Shown: positions 12,034-22,774 of the stretch, in pieces
How the letters are laid out: each line of letters starts with the position of its first letter
Position numbering within the stretch: position 1 is the stretch's first letter
DNA from: Pseudo-nitzschia pungens
Taxonomy: Eukaryota > Bacillariophyta > Bacillariophyceae > Bacillariales > Bacillariaceae
Direction: 5' to 3'
DNA: 64,000 bases
NCBI GenBank assembly: GCA_037355855.1
Contig: CM074763.1
Span: 1,984,001-2,048,000, forward strand
Position numbers and translations under genes: made by a program
Notes under the pieces: generated by a model
Told to the model about the DNA's origin: nothing
What the model saw: only the letters and a program-made list of their open reading frames with translations
Databases searched by the model: none

Positions 12034-12659
12034 GCGAGTGCACCGCGAGGAGTGTCGATCCGGGGAAGGAATCTATCTATCCATCCGTCCATCGATCGAT
12101 CCGTGCGTGGTGCGCGACCGGATTTGCGGGCGGTAACGTCCGGTAGCTCTCGGCCGACAAACCTTCCAGCGAACCAGCCGGTTCGAGAGTAACCTAACCC
12201 ATAGCTACGTCATTGCCAAGAAATGGCATTGCAACGCCATGCCAACACGAGTGCCGAGGTCACGAGAGGATTCCGCGCGACGAACGCGTCGTCAATCTAT
12301 CTCGGGAATCACCTGCACGTCGCGAAGGACTCGCTACGAAAGAGTGCGATTGCGAAAAGTTTAATCATCCCTACGGTACAGGCATATCATGGTTACTGTC
12401 ACTATATTATTATATGATTCTATTCGTCGTATTTAGCATTTCCGCTTCATTTCATTGGTTGCATGGTCCTCACCGAACGAATGTGCGTTACGAACAATCG
12501 ATTACAATCACACACCCGTCACTCCACTAGAAACAAAACATTACACCCAATGTGGACCCCAGTCCCGGTAGTGGTATGTAGAAGTAATGGCATTGGTCAC
12601 CGCAGTATGTACAATCTATTTATCCAGTGTTTTCTTCCATACTTACCAAGATCGAACAC
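12034..12659. other. Convergent intergenic spacer
   Basis: The spacer lies between the 3' ends of two convergent genes. It includes a TCCATC-type short repeat at about 12070-12105. I see no gene or structured RNA in it. Confidence 0.55.
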
Positions 12660-13391
12660 TCATTGCGCGGCTGCTTCTTTCTTTTTTTGCTTCTTGGATC
12701 GTTTCGAGCTTTTTCCCTGCGGAGACTTTGGTGCTTTGATGGCTGTCGGCTTTGCTGCATCTTTCACTGCCGTTTCGATGTTCTCCTTGTGGTCATCGGC
12801 ACTGTCTGCAGCCTCGCTTTCGACTGCCTCTGTCGAAGCGTTCTTATCGGTTGCTGCGTCCTCGTCCCCACTGTTCTTTCGGTCATCGCTGCCGCTATCC
12901 TTGGCTTGGTCGGTTTCCGCGCACGATGGTTTCTCTACCGTTGGTGAGCTCTCATCTTGGCATTTCTTGTCGCCATCGGCGTCCGAGGAAGAAGATTCTT
13001 CTTTTGTCTCACTGGACTCATCGTTAGTGACCGATTCTGCCTCTTCCTTAGTTTGTACCGCAGCCTCAGCATCATCCTTTTTCTCTTCTTTCTCGGCAGC
13101 ATCGGTATCCTTCTTTTCTTCCTCCCTACTAGCAGCAGTACGAGACGACCAGAACCAAGCCCCCGACAAAAAGTTCGTCACGGTTGCAAAAAAGCCACCT
13201 TTTGGTTTCGTTTTGGTGGTGGCTGTTGCTTCCACGGATCCATCATTCAGTTTCCTCCTCTTGGTGGAAGGTGCCGCCGTTGGTGACGAAACTTCTGTGT
13301 CTTCGGGGTCTTCCTCGTCCTCATCGTCCTCGGGTCGAGGGCGTGCGATCTTTTGGCTATCTTCCGTAGTTGCGACTGGGGCAGGCGACAT
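12660..13391 (-). CDS. Low-complexity acidic/basic protein, unknown
   Basis: Predicted 243 residues with a clear ATG at 13391. The composition is extreme: Glu/Asp/Lys/Ser/Ala-rich, with the only hydrophobic island around residues 65-82 (GGFFATVTNFLSGAWFW). A KRRK cluster near residue 44 and a C-terminal KRSKKQKKKEAAAQ tail look like nuclear localisation or nucleic-acid-binding patches. No catalytic motif is visible. It may be a disordered nuclear or chromatin-associated protein, but that rests on composition alone. The opposite-strand frame is Ser/Phe-rich and reads as a shadow of the acidic codons. Confidence 0.6.
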   Translation of the reverse strand: MSPAPVATTEDSQKIARPRPEDDEDEEDPEDTEVSSPTAAPSTKRRKLNDGSVEATATTKTKPKGGFFATVTNFLSGAWFWSSRTAASREEEKKDTDAAEKEEKKDDAEAAVQTKEEAESVTNDESSETKEESSSSDADGDKKCQDESSPTVEKPSCAETDQAKDSGSDDRKNSGDEDAATDKNASTEAVESEAADSADDHKENIETAVKDAAKPTAIKAPKSPQGKSSKRSKKQKKKEAAAQ

Positions 13392-14408
13392 CTTTTGTGG
13401 AATTTGGAATGTGGGATAGCGACGGATCGAAAACTTGGGTGTGAGTGATTAGTGTGGTGAGCTAGAACGATTTGGAGCGGAATTGTCTACCAATGCGAGT
13501 GCAGTCACAGAAGTGGCTTTTTTTTGGTGGTTGGCACGTTTGTATCACATGCAAGGAAGCTTCGAAAGTGTGGCTAGGGTGAAATCGCTGGTGCGATGTG
13601 TCCATGTAAGTATTTACCGAAACTAGCGAAGATGCGCGCCCCGAGAACAAACGGTTAAAATAGAGGCATCTAATCGAATCTGCGCGCCGCGCAATTGTGG
13701 GTTTACGACTGCGACGAAGAAAAATCACATCAGCCGCCATCCACAGATCGCTCTTGGTGTCACAAAAGACCTCGATGACATCATCCGATTTAGCGCGCGG
13801 GCATAATCGGTGGATTTACTCTATACCCAAGCGTTTTTTAGTCTATTTAGTCGTTCTTTCTTTCTGTACATGCGTACGTAAATTACTGGATTAGATTTTG
13901 TCGAACTAAAGACATTGTACGGTAAGACTTACTTTAAGTAAGGTTACTGTAAGATTACGGTACATACTCACGGGAACAGCAATTTCCATGGCAACAATGT
14001 TGTCTTGATGAGAAAATAATATTAGGTGAACATTGTAGACGGTAAGTTTACCGGTAAGGTTACACGTACCAGTACGGACCACAAGAGTGTCAAAATGATT
14101 ACTGTACGGTATTATTTTTTGATGGATTTTGCGATCTTTTCGGTATGTAATCTCAATTTGAATCGCAATAATCACATCACCATTCTTTGTTCTTCGTCTC
14201 TTTCTGTCGAAACCCACCAATGGCTCGGAAATAATGGGCATCGGAGCGGAATGCATTCTTCGAAGGAAATAATGGAATTGAGGTTGAACAAAAATACTGC
14301 ATTCATTTCATCTCAATCCCATTTGACGTTACCAAGTCGTATAATTCATTCTCAGAAACAATCATAGGCAACAGGGAACCCTACTGAGTACAGTGTGGTA
14401 GGAGCGGT
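13392..14408. other. Divergent intergenic spacer
   Basis: The spacer lies between two divergently transcribed genes and probably holds both promoters. A GTAAGGTTAC-word cluster spans about 13915-14070. No reading frame is supported and no recognisable core promoter element stands out. Confidence 0.5.
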
Positions 14409-16916
14409 ATGATGTGGACATCACCAAGAAAGTCTCGTATACTAGGACGATCCCTTGGGATGGCTGGTTGTGCCCTGCTCCTTGTTCTCGGGATTGCGGA
14501 TGGCCGTTCCAGTCTACCGTCCTCGACTTCAACTCCCACGAAGGCTTCCGTATTGGTTGTGGGCAGCGCCAACGCCGACACCTTTCTGCCGGTGGCGCGT
14601 CTCCCCACGGAAGGCGAAAACCTGACCCTTCTTCCCGGACGGGTCCCCATCGTGGACGTCCCGGGTGGAAAGGGCTGTACGCAGGCAGTGGCGGCGGCAA
14701 AACTCCTGCGCGATACCCCTCACTCCAAGTGCTTGTTCCTGGGGCAGCTGGGCAGCGATCCGGCCGGGGAAATGTTGCGGTCCGCTCTGGAGGAAGAGGG
14801 CGTCGATTGTTCCCACTGCGGGGTTCACTCAGATCTTCCCAGCGGCAGGGGCTACGTCTTTTGGCAGGCGGAGACCGGATCGGTCTCGGCTATCGTCAGC
14901 GGTGGATCCAATGCCCTGGGATGGTCCGAATGGGAGCGTGCGTGGGAAGAGCGGCAGAGCCGGGACAGTGGCGACGGCAATGCCGATGGCGATTCGGTCC
15001 AGACGAAAACCGATCTGGAAGAGCGATTGGAAACCATCCTCGAGGAAGAAGGAGTGCGCTGCGTGCTTCTCCAGAGGGAAGTACCGGAATGCGTAAATTT
15101 GTTGGTCGCCTCTTGCGTCAGGGATTACAACCGAAAGCAAAATGCTAGACCAATAATGGATGGCGACGAAACAAATGATAGCGAGACTCCATCAGCGACT
15201 CCAATTGTGGTCTACCAAGACGCTGGTGGCGAAGATCGCCCAATCTCGGAACGGATGCTGGCGCTCTGCGATTTCATCGTGCCCAACGAGAGCGAAGCCA
15301 AGCGACTGGTCGCATCGGCGTCGTCGTCGTCAAACACAGAAACTGCGTTGGATGCGACGCATTGTGCCGCAGCATTGCGGGACCGGGGGGCCGGTACCGT
15401 GCTGGTGACTCTGGGTTCGTCCGGGTCCCTGCTGTTGGACGCCAACGGTGATGCGATCCGGGCACTGGCGGTTCCGTGCTCCGGGCCCGTAGAAGACGAA
15501 ACCGGAGCCGGGGATTGCTTCCGGGCGGCGTTTGCCGTGGCGCACACCATGGAGGGACGTGACGCGGCCGACGCGATGCGCTTCGCCAATGCTTCCGGTT
15601 CGTGTTCGGTGCGGGTCCGGGGAGCCGTCCCGTCGGCGCCCGATCGCCGGGCAATCGAGGAATGTTTGGCTTCCTCGAGCGAGGACCTCTCGTCATCCCC
15701 TTCGGCGGCGTCCCAGGAGGTTCCGAGGGGAGGTGGAGGAGCCGACGAGCCGGGCTTCGCTTCGTCGTTGCATCGCATCGAAAAAACGAAGCCCGGCCCC
15801 GCCTTTGTGGGCCGCAAAATTTTGCGCGGTGAGACCGCAACGGAGGACCGGGAGGGACTCCTGGTTCGGGGTGGCGGTGACGAAAGCGACGGCAGTCCCC
15901 CCTTTCCGTTCCTGATCGGCTCGCGCTTGAACAGCATGAAGGACCGACCGGAACTCTGGGAGGGGAAACCTCTCGAGACGCCCAGAGACTACGTCGAGCG
16001 CCAGGGAAAGATTCGCGGACTGACCTGCGTCGATTTCAACTACCCCCAGCACTTTGGAGCTTCCGTCTGGGAATCCTACCGGGAGGCCAGGGAGGCACTG
16101 GAACGGGAGGGTTTGGTGGCCGGGGCCGTGTGTCTGCGCTATCCGTCGAAATTCGCACGGGGAGCAATGAACCACCCCGATCCGGCCCTGCGAGCGGAGG
16201 CCCTGGCTCTGACCAAGGAAGCGGCGGAGGTGGCCCAGCAACTGGGGTGCGACGAAGTCGTGATCTGGAGCGCCTTTGACGGATACGACTATCCCTTTCA
16301 GGTGGAGTACGACGAGCAATGGGACCAATTGGTGTCCGCCTTTCGAGAATTGTGCGACGCCTTTCCTTCCATCCGGTTTTCCCTGGAATACAAACCCACC
16401 GACGAAAACACTCGGTTTTTTACCGTTCCGTCGACCGGCGCGGCGCTGCTTTTGGTGGACGAGATCGACCGCGAGAACATGGGCCTGACCCTGGATGTCG
16501 GCCACATGCTCATGGCGGGGGAAAACCCCGGGCAATCCATCGCCATGGTCGGCCGCCGGGGAAAGCTGTTCGGGATCCAGCTCAACGACGGGTTCACGCG
16601 GCTGGCGGCCGAGGACGGCCTGATGTTCGGGAGCGTCCATCCCTCCATGGCGCTGGAAATCATGCACCAGCTGCACAGGACGAAGTTTGCCGGTCATTTT
16701 TACTTTGATACCTTTCCGCAGCGGACCGATCCGATCGAGGAGGCCGAGTGCAACATTCGGAGGGTCAAGCGTTTCTGGAAGGCGGCGTCGGAAGGCATCG
16801 ACGAAGCGGTCCTGCGGAAAATCCACGACGAGCACGATGCGGTGGGTGCCCTGGAACTCGTCGATGCCGCGTTGTGGAACACCCCTCCGACTGCTAGTAG
16901 TAGTCTGTACGACTAG
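14409..16916 (+). CDS. Ribokinase (PfkB) fused to xylose-isomerase-like TIM barrel
   Basis: Predicted 835 residues; tandem ATGs lie at 14409 and 14412. The N-terminus has a hydrophobic signal-like core (MAGCALLLVLGIADG). Residues ~46-420 are a full PfkB sugar kinase: VLVVGSANAD, the first signature VPGGKGCTQAVAAAKL, NESEAKRL, and VEDETGAGDCF with the catalytic Asp of GAGD. After a ~70-residue linker, residues ~500-820 resemble the sugar isomerase/epimerase barrel (xylose-isomerase-like, AP-endonuclease-2 fold). Supporting motifs are VVIWSAFDGYDYPFQ, LEYKP, LTLDVGHMLM, QLNDGF and HFYFDTFP, with acidic and His residues where the family binds its metal. One chain would therefore isomerise a sugar and phosphorylate the product; the substrates (ribose/ribulose, rhamnose or xylose type) cannot be told. 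The reading frame is continuous across the junction, so the fusion appears real. Confidence 0.88.
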   Translation: MMWTSPRKSRILGRSLGMAGCALLLVLGIADGRSSLPSSTSTPTKASVLVVGSANADTFLPVARLPTEGENLTLLPGRVPIVDVPGGKGCTQAVAAAKLLRDTPHSKCLFLGQLGSDPAGEMLRSALEEEGVDCSHCGVHSDLPSGRGYVFWQAETGSVSAIVSGGSNALGWSEWERAWEERQSRDSGDGNADGDSVQTKTDLEERLETILEEEGVRCVLLQREVPECVNLLVASCVRDYNRKQNARPIMDGDETNDSETPSATPIVVYQDAGGEDRPISERMLALCDFIVPNESEAKRLVASASSSSNTETALDATHCAAALRDRGAGTVLVTLGSSGSLLLDANGDAIRALAVPCSGPVEDETGAGDCFRAAFAVAHTMEGRDAADAMRFANASGSCSVRVRGAVPSAPDRRAIEECLASSSEDLSSSPSAASQEVPRGGGGADEPGFASSLHRIEKTKPGPAFVGRKILRGETATEDREGLLVRGGGDESDGSPPFPFLIGSRLNSMKDRPELWEGKPLETPRDYVERQGKIRGLTCVDFNYPQHFGASVWESYREAREALEREGLVAGAVCLRYPSKFARGAMNHPDPALRAEALALTKEAAEVAQQLGCDEVVIWSAFDGYDYPFQVEYDEQWDQLVSAFRELCDAFPSIRFSLEYKPTDENTRFFTVPSTGAALLLVDEIDRENMGLTLDVGHMLMAGENPGQSIAMVGRRGKLFGIQLNDGFTRLAAEDGLMFGSVHPSMALEIMHQLHRTKFAGHFYFDTFPQRTDPIEEAECNIRRVKRFWKAASEGIDEAVLRKIHDEHDAVGALELVDAALWNTPPTASSSLYD

Positions 16917-18171
16917 TTCTTGTCTTTGTTGATGCGCAGAAGGGTTGGATGACTACTATAGCTACTAGTAGCACTTTGAGACACTTTCTTCTTATTTGTA
17001 CGTTCAAATTAGGTTAGACCTAGCAGCATGGCACCAATCTTTCACACTCAAAATCAGTACTATCACTACCACTAATTTAGTATCACTCATGATAGCATCT
17101 AGTACAGCAGTCTGATCCTTTGCTCCTACTAGTAGAATGTATGAGTGTTGCATCATTTCAGCAACTACTATGATGCACCAATTTGCTGCAGGATGATGCT
17201 ACTAGTAGACGGCAGAAAGACTGCGAAAAACAAGAAGCATCACCACTAGAGGTTCAAGCACTATTTGCCATGCTATTGCAGTAGACTACGGTACGGTAGG
17301 GCATGTATCTGGGACAAAATTGCACTTTTCTGCCCAGCACTGAGCACGCACTACCGTACTACTTCGTACTTGTAGTATTATTATTATTTTTTAGTACCAA
17401 TACTAGGTAGAAGTATGAGTAAGCCTTACTAGTACTACCATTTCGTACGGCATCTACTGCAGAGCTAGGGTATGTAGCTCCTGTCCAGATTCCAACATTA
17501 CTAGTAGTAAGGTTACCTTACCACTGCGTAGTACACGGAAGAGTAATAATAGTACTTGTGGTAGTTTACTCGTAATCTGAATCTCGAAAGATCGGAGTAA
17601 GATCTTAAAACAATAATGATATCACTAGCACATTCCAGTTTAGTATCGAAAATCATTTTTTTTAAAATCTTTAACCTCAAAATATCATTATCCACACTCC
17701 CCACTCACTGTGTACGTACGGTACGGCACGGTAGTAATATTTGGATGGCGGGGCCGTCTCCGTCCGATGGCTTCGACGGTGGGACGGTCTTTCGCACGAC
17801 ATGGCACATACGGTAAGTTACATCATATGCTGCATGATTGATTCTTTCTCATACCGCATCTTCGCATCCAGTGTTTCGAGCAAAGAAAAAAATCACGGTA
17901 TCTCGCTCGAAACAAGGCAAAGAAATGCACACGCCCCCCCTCCCCACGCAAGCAGCGGAGCAAATCCCGTTTGATCCTGTTTAGCAGAGTGTCGATCCGT
18001 GACAGTCGGAGCGCCGTGCACGAACTCGTTCGCAAAGCGCAATCCCTTTCCCATCTCCAAAGGATACATACAGTACCATACGGTGCTATCCGGTGTGTTG
18101 GGATCCTAATAATACAACACAAAAGAAAACAACGCAGCGCAACGCAATAAAAGAAGAAGATAGATAGTACC
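16917..18171. other. Intergenic, word-rich, no supported gene
   Basis: About 1.25 kb without a convincing gene. TACTAGTAG words (16950-17220) and GTAAGGTTACC (17507-17520) recur. The final ~70 bases (A-rich, GAAGAAGATAGATAG) look like the leader of the small frame at 18172. Confidence 0.5.
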
Positions 18172-18492
18172 ATGATGGTGGAAGTGGACGTCGAAGCCAA
18201 TCGGATCATCACAGTCACCGAGCCATTGGTACTGTTCGAGTTCGGTGCAACCGATGGCGGGGAGAACCGGGAGAATCAGGCAACCGAAACCGAACAAGCA
18301 GCAATAGTACCGGCGGAGGAGGACCCTTCGAGAGCGGTTGCCACGTCTCGGTTTCGGATCATCACGGGTGGTGGCGCCGCAGTCATTCTCGCGCTCGCGC
18401 TCCTGGTCGGTCTGGTGGCACGGGCATTCCGGTGGTGGTTCGATCACAACAGCAGCAGCAGCAGCAGCAGCAGCACTCGCCGTGTCGGGTAG
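18172..18492 (+). CDS. Small single-pass membrane protein, tentative
   Basis: Predicted 106 residues starting at tandem ATGs after an A-rich leader. An acidic N-terminal half is followed by a basic residue pair and one hydrophobic span (about residues 67-84, AAVILALALLVGLVARAF), then Trp/His and a Ser run coded by AGC repeats. No family is recognised. Support is only the ATG context and the clean amphipathic layout, so it may be a chance frame. Confidence 0.35.
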   Translation: MMVEVDVEANRIITVTEPLVLFEFGATDGGENRENQATETEQAAIVPAEEDPSRAVATSRFRIITGGGAAVILALALLVGLVARAFRWWFDHNSSSSSSSSTRRVG

Positions 18493-18763
18493 CGAGTCGA
18501 ATGCGCAACCCTGTCGAGTCGAGTCGAGTAGACTGTGATCTGTGGTAGCATGGTACCGTACGGTATGCGATGCCGGCAACGGCACCGGCACGACAGTACC
18601 AGTAACAACAACAACATCCCCAGTAGTTTTGGTTTTAGTTTTAGCATGTTCCTTTTGTCGATGAATCGATCTTCCCCAACCCGAGCTATTCCATCGCAGG
18701 ATGCTGCGGCACCGCCAACCCATTTCGGTTTGATTGTATTATATTGTATTTGATTTGGTTTCG

Positions 18764-20560
18764 TTACAGCTCGTCGCTGCCCGACGACGACGACGACGCA
18801 TTCTTCTTCTTCTTCTTCTCTTCCTCTTCCGTCGGAACGACGCACCGCTGGCAGGTCCGCCGGCACACGTCGTGCATAAAGTTCGGATTCTTGTCGCACT
18901 CCCTCCCGCTCTGGTTCCAGAACGGGCAGTGCCCGCTCTTGTCGTAGCAGGTTCCTCTCGGAATCACGTACTCGAGGGAGGCGTCGTCGCTCATTATTTT
19001 CAGGCTGGCCAGGCGGGTCGCCTCCGTCAGCTTGCTCCGGCCCAGGGGATTGTTGTACGCGTCCTTGGTGTCGGTCCGGGCGTCGCGGGCGAACCACTCG
19101 TGGGCCAGCATCGACGTGAGGGTGAGCCTCCCGCCGTTCGCCGGGACGACGCCCTTGAGACTGCCTTTTTTTTCGTGGATCCAATACACTGTTTTTGGAC
19201 GGATGGATAAATGGGTGGATGGACGCGAAGCCATCGTTGCGAAACGCAAATCCACCAAACGCAAGACGCAAAACAAAGCAAAGAAAAACCAACCAACCAA
19301 CCAAACAACAAAAAAAAGGGACAGTCTCGTGAGATGGTTTGCAAATCGAGAAACGCAACAATCAACCAACAACGCAACAGAGTCAGTCCACCGACGCTCC
19401 GGCCTCGACAGAGACAAATCCAATCCAATCCAATCCAATCCAACACAAGTCCGATCCGATCGAAATCAAACCAAAAGGTGCCACCAAAACAAAAAAAGAA
19501 ACACTAACAACAACAATACCACCAACCAAAAAAAAAACGCACATTCTACCGGGTGATCGTGCTCGTTGACAAAGGTGACCTCCACCTGGAGCTGCCGCCA
19601 GACCCAGCTGTCGAAGACCTTTCGCTGGTCCGTCGACAGCCTCCGCTTGTTCCAGGCCTCTTTGTCGCGGAGGGACTGTCCCTTCTTGCCAAAGAGAAAG
19701 ACCGGCTCTCTCAGGTCGGCACCGGGGGGGATTCCAAAGAATTTCGTCAGCTCGTTCGAGTTGTGGTACCGGACCACCGTCGTCTGCAGCAGGTCCTCCC
19801 ACCAGATGCCCTGCGACGACATTGCCGCAAAGGGCCAGGGGTAGACCATTTCTTCCATCAGGTGTCGCTCGAGGCGCGGCGTGTAGAAACAAATCAGGAG
19901 ATTTCGTTCCAGCACTGCATCGTTGCTGCCTCTGCTGCTGCTGTCGTCGTCGTCGTCCGGAATGGTCGTCATGATGGTTTCCAGCTGCTCGAGGGACACA
20001 ATGTGCAGGATTCTCGACTGGGCCTGTTTCACGTCGAACCGATCCTTCAGGGGCTGTACCCGGTGAAAGCTTCCACCACCACCACTGCTCCAAGAAAAGG
20101 TCCACCGGAATCCTCCGCCGTGGTTGCGATTCCCGCGTTGTTGGTGTTGGTGCTGTTGGTGTCGACTCCCGCCGCCGCCACCGCCGCTGCCGCCGTCCGT
20201 GCGTCCCGTGCGATCGTATCGGTTCCGACTGGTGGCATCGCTCAGAACCTCAAAGGCGTGGACGACCTTGTGAAAGGCGGCCGCGGCCTCCTCGGCCGGA
20301 ACGCCCTGATTCTTGTCGGGGTGGGTGTCGAGCGCCTTTTTGCGGTAGGCCTTTTTGATCTCGCGGATCGAAGCGGACCGCGGGACACCCAGAATCTGGT
20401 ACAGGTCGTCCTCTCTCCCTCCTCCGGCGGCAGTGGAAATGGATGCGAACAGAAGGAACAAGAAGAGAACGACCGGAACCGTCCACATCCAACCGGAGAC
20501 AACGCGTCGGGGTCCTTGTCGCCCTTTTGGACGTGTCGGCGCCATTGTTGTTGGTTCCAT
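18764..20560 (-). CDS. ER J-domain protein with thioredoxin-like, VHL-like and ShKT domains, ending SDEL
   Basis: Two exons, 19543-20560 and 18764-19188, joined across a 354-nt intron (donor GTGCGT, acceptor CAG). The splice restores ...FVNEHDHPVE-L-YWIHEKKG and gives 480 residues from the ATG at 20560. The order is a signal/anchor (residues 24-45), a J-domain (51-115) with HPD at 80-82, a Gly-rich linker, then a thioredoxin-like segment (~175-335) without CxxC. A beta-sandwich like the VHL beta domain follows (~335-400), then a six-Cys ShKT motif (420-456: CYDKSGHC...CDKNPNFM...C...CQRC), a K/S-rich tail and terminal SDEL. SDEL is a plausible ER-retrieval signal and HPD implies Hsp70 (BiP-type) stimulation in the lumen. 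It probably handles secreted or hydroxylated clients. The exon choice is inferred from frame and family match. Confidence 0.8.
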
Positions 20561-20934
20561 TCTCTCGGTTGCCTCAGATAATAACAATTGCTACTGCATT
20601 CGCACTTATTCTGACGGAGGAATAATATTATGTTGTCATTTGTGTCGTCTGGTGTGAATAAGGTTACTCGTACTTGTATGACAATTATTTTTCTCCAGTT
20701 TTCGATGGATGAATAAAAATATGAGGTACGTACGTAGAGTACGAGGTAGTACGTGGGTTTTAGAAGTTACGTACCGCGCATACCCCACTCCAGTCATCGA
20801 TGTCATCGCTACCATATTGGCATTTTCAATTGCCGAAGGTCATTACGAATATAGGATCGTAATGTTCCTTCGTATCTTTTTTCATGTTGCAGTAAAAAAC
20901 AAAAGGAATTGCAAGACAACGTAAAAATCCCACT

Positions 20935-21240
20935 CGATTGTTCCATCGAATAATCTACTTCGAACAAAGCATTCCTATTGTAACAGGTCCCGGTGCGGTG
21001 GGAAGGGGAAAACAACTCCTTCGCCCGTGCAAAGTGACAAATCAATCCCATTTCGATTGTTCCATCAAATACTTCGGAAAAAGCATTCCTATTGTTGGAG
21101 CTCCCGGTGCGCTGGGAAGGGGAAAACAACTCCATCGCCCGTGCAAAGCGACAAATCAATGCCATTCGATTGTTCCATCAAATACTTCGAAAAAAACATT
21201 CCTGTTGCAACAGCTCACGGTGCGCTGGGACGAGACAGCC
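20935..21240. repeat. Three tandem ~113-119-bp repeats upstream of the decayed membrane gene
   Basis: Units begin with CGATTGTTCCATC at 20935, 21054 and 21167; the third is truncated at about 21240. Shared inner words are AAAGCATTCCTATTG and CCGGTGCG(C)TGGGAAGGGG. The 119- and 113-bp periods are not both multiples of three, so the long frame through them is not a conserved coding repeat. They lie 50-350 bp before the ATG of the following pseudogene and could be promoter or leader repeats. Confidence 0.8.
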
Positions 21241-21287
21241 GATAGGGAATATTATGTGAAGCAGTCAAAAAAAATTATGTATATAAG

Positions 21288-22774
21288 ATGTCGCGATTCG
21301 TACTGCAACGAATCCGAATATCAATCAAAAGGCTCTCAATGTTGGCGATGATCCCAAACAATTTGTCCGAGCTCCGCATCACGAACGGTGGTTCCGCAAC
21401 GGCCGTACAAAGCGGCAACATCGTTCGCAAACTGAAAGTCCCGCCGGCACTTTTTATGCCACTGGCAGGGGTCGAATTGACGATTGCCGAAGACAACGCA
21501 CTGAAGAAGATCTCTCTGGACGAGGAGTCTGCACCCATTGGACGATCGTTTCTCGCGTGTCACGGCGATGTTTTGCTTCCTGATTGAGCTAGGGATTCAG
21601 ATGAAAGAGTACGCCGAATCTGATTTCGAATATGGTGCCGATGATGATTACTACAGCTGGGCTCACGTGGGTAACGTCAGGACAGGCAAGTACGGGACAA
21701 TCGACCTCGGCGGATTGGGATCGGTGATCGACGAAAAAAAGATCATCGACGACAACGGGGCAATCGATTTGGAAAATTTGAGAGCAGCGGCGATTTATGG
21801 GAATGGCGACGCTCCCAAACTGAGAAGATTGGGAGTAGCCGCCAAGGTTAGCGAGATGCTCGCTGTTACCTGTCCCATGATTGCGGTTATGATAGGAGCG
21901 CACGGACTACAACAAGTCCAGGAGGGTACTGGTTCCGGGCTGGATGTTGCAATTGTTTCTCGTGTTGTGGCCGACGATTGTCTCTCTGGATCATCTCTAC
22001 TACATCGATGATGTGACCCAGAAGGCAAGAGAGACGGTGGTATCTGCCTTGTCGGTGCTGCCTGTCTATTTGTCGATCGTCAGCGGCATATCCCAGGGTT
22101 TTACAAAATTATTTCTGTTTGCGCCCACACCAATGACGGGTAGGATGGTTGTATTGGGGGCCGCGTTTTCGATATTCATGCCCTTCACTATTCTTACGGT
22201 CATAATGCAGATACTCGATGACAATCTCCTGGTTGCTTCCTTTTTGTTCCGGATCCTTGGTCCTACAATAATACTGGGTGGCATGAGGAATTTTGCTAGT
22301 GCTACGGAGGGTCACTTTCCGAGGTGTGGCAAGTTGCTCCGTGCAAACCTGATTTGCCGCATTGTCACGGTGGTGCTTGCCTTCCTGTGGCTGTTTGTGA
22401 GGTATGCGACCGACCCGCACACCCGGAAACTGGTGGACATCTTTATCACTCCGCGTCGTATTGTTGGAAAGCTTTTCCAGTTTCTGGCCGGCCTGGCGTT
22501 CAGTCTCGTGTTGTGGACAGATATTGCCATCCAGGCTTCCCGAATATACGATGACAAAGTAAGGGATCTCCTTGCGGAAGTGGGTGACGTGGAAAGTAGT
22601 TTTGCGCAGAGTAGTTTCAACCGCAATGATGAACAATGCACCATCGACGACGGGGACGAGGACAAGGACAAGAATTTCGATGAACAGGATGAATCCGATT
22701 GCAAAAACGAACACGAATGCACGGAGGATGAAGCCCAGCTCTTGGAAAGGGGGTTGGTTCACTCTAATGAGTGA
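21288..22774 (+). pseudogene. Decayed copy of the multi-pass membrane protein at 23445
   Basis: The translation matches the intact neighbour (23445-24851) in three successive reading frames. Frame 1 (from the ATG at 21288) carries ALKKISLDEESAPIGRSFLA. A one-base insertion at about 21557 moves the match to a second frame (residues of the YAES/DYYSW loop and LGVAAKVSEMLAVTCP). A small deletion at about 21905 moves it to the third frame (MLQLFLVLWP ... ISQGFTKLFLFAP ... to the stop). There is also an in-frame loss of about 18 bases after the first shift. The joints lack intron structure, so I call it a pseudogene; sequencing error or RNA editing is the alternative. The acidic tail is intact in frame 3. 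Confidence 0.75.

Noticed and set aside
15693..16835. 380-residue - strand frame opposite the kinase-isomerase fusion
   Set aside because: Composition follows from complementing the + strand codons; no motif seen.
18444..19361. 305-residue - strand frame overlapping the second exon of the J-domain gene
   Set aside because: Different frame from the ShKT exon, Arg/Pro-rich without motif; the splice to the J-domain exon supports the other frame.
20938..21351. 137-residue + strand frame through the tandem repeats
   Set aside because: Repeat periods (119, 113) shift the frame from unit to unit, so the peptide is not conserved between units.
21288..22774. Reading the decayed membrane copy as a spliced functional gene
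   Set aside because: Positions of the frame changes have no GT-AG segments of usable length and align to the intact copy as small indels.
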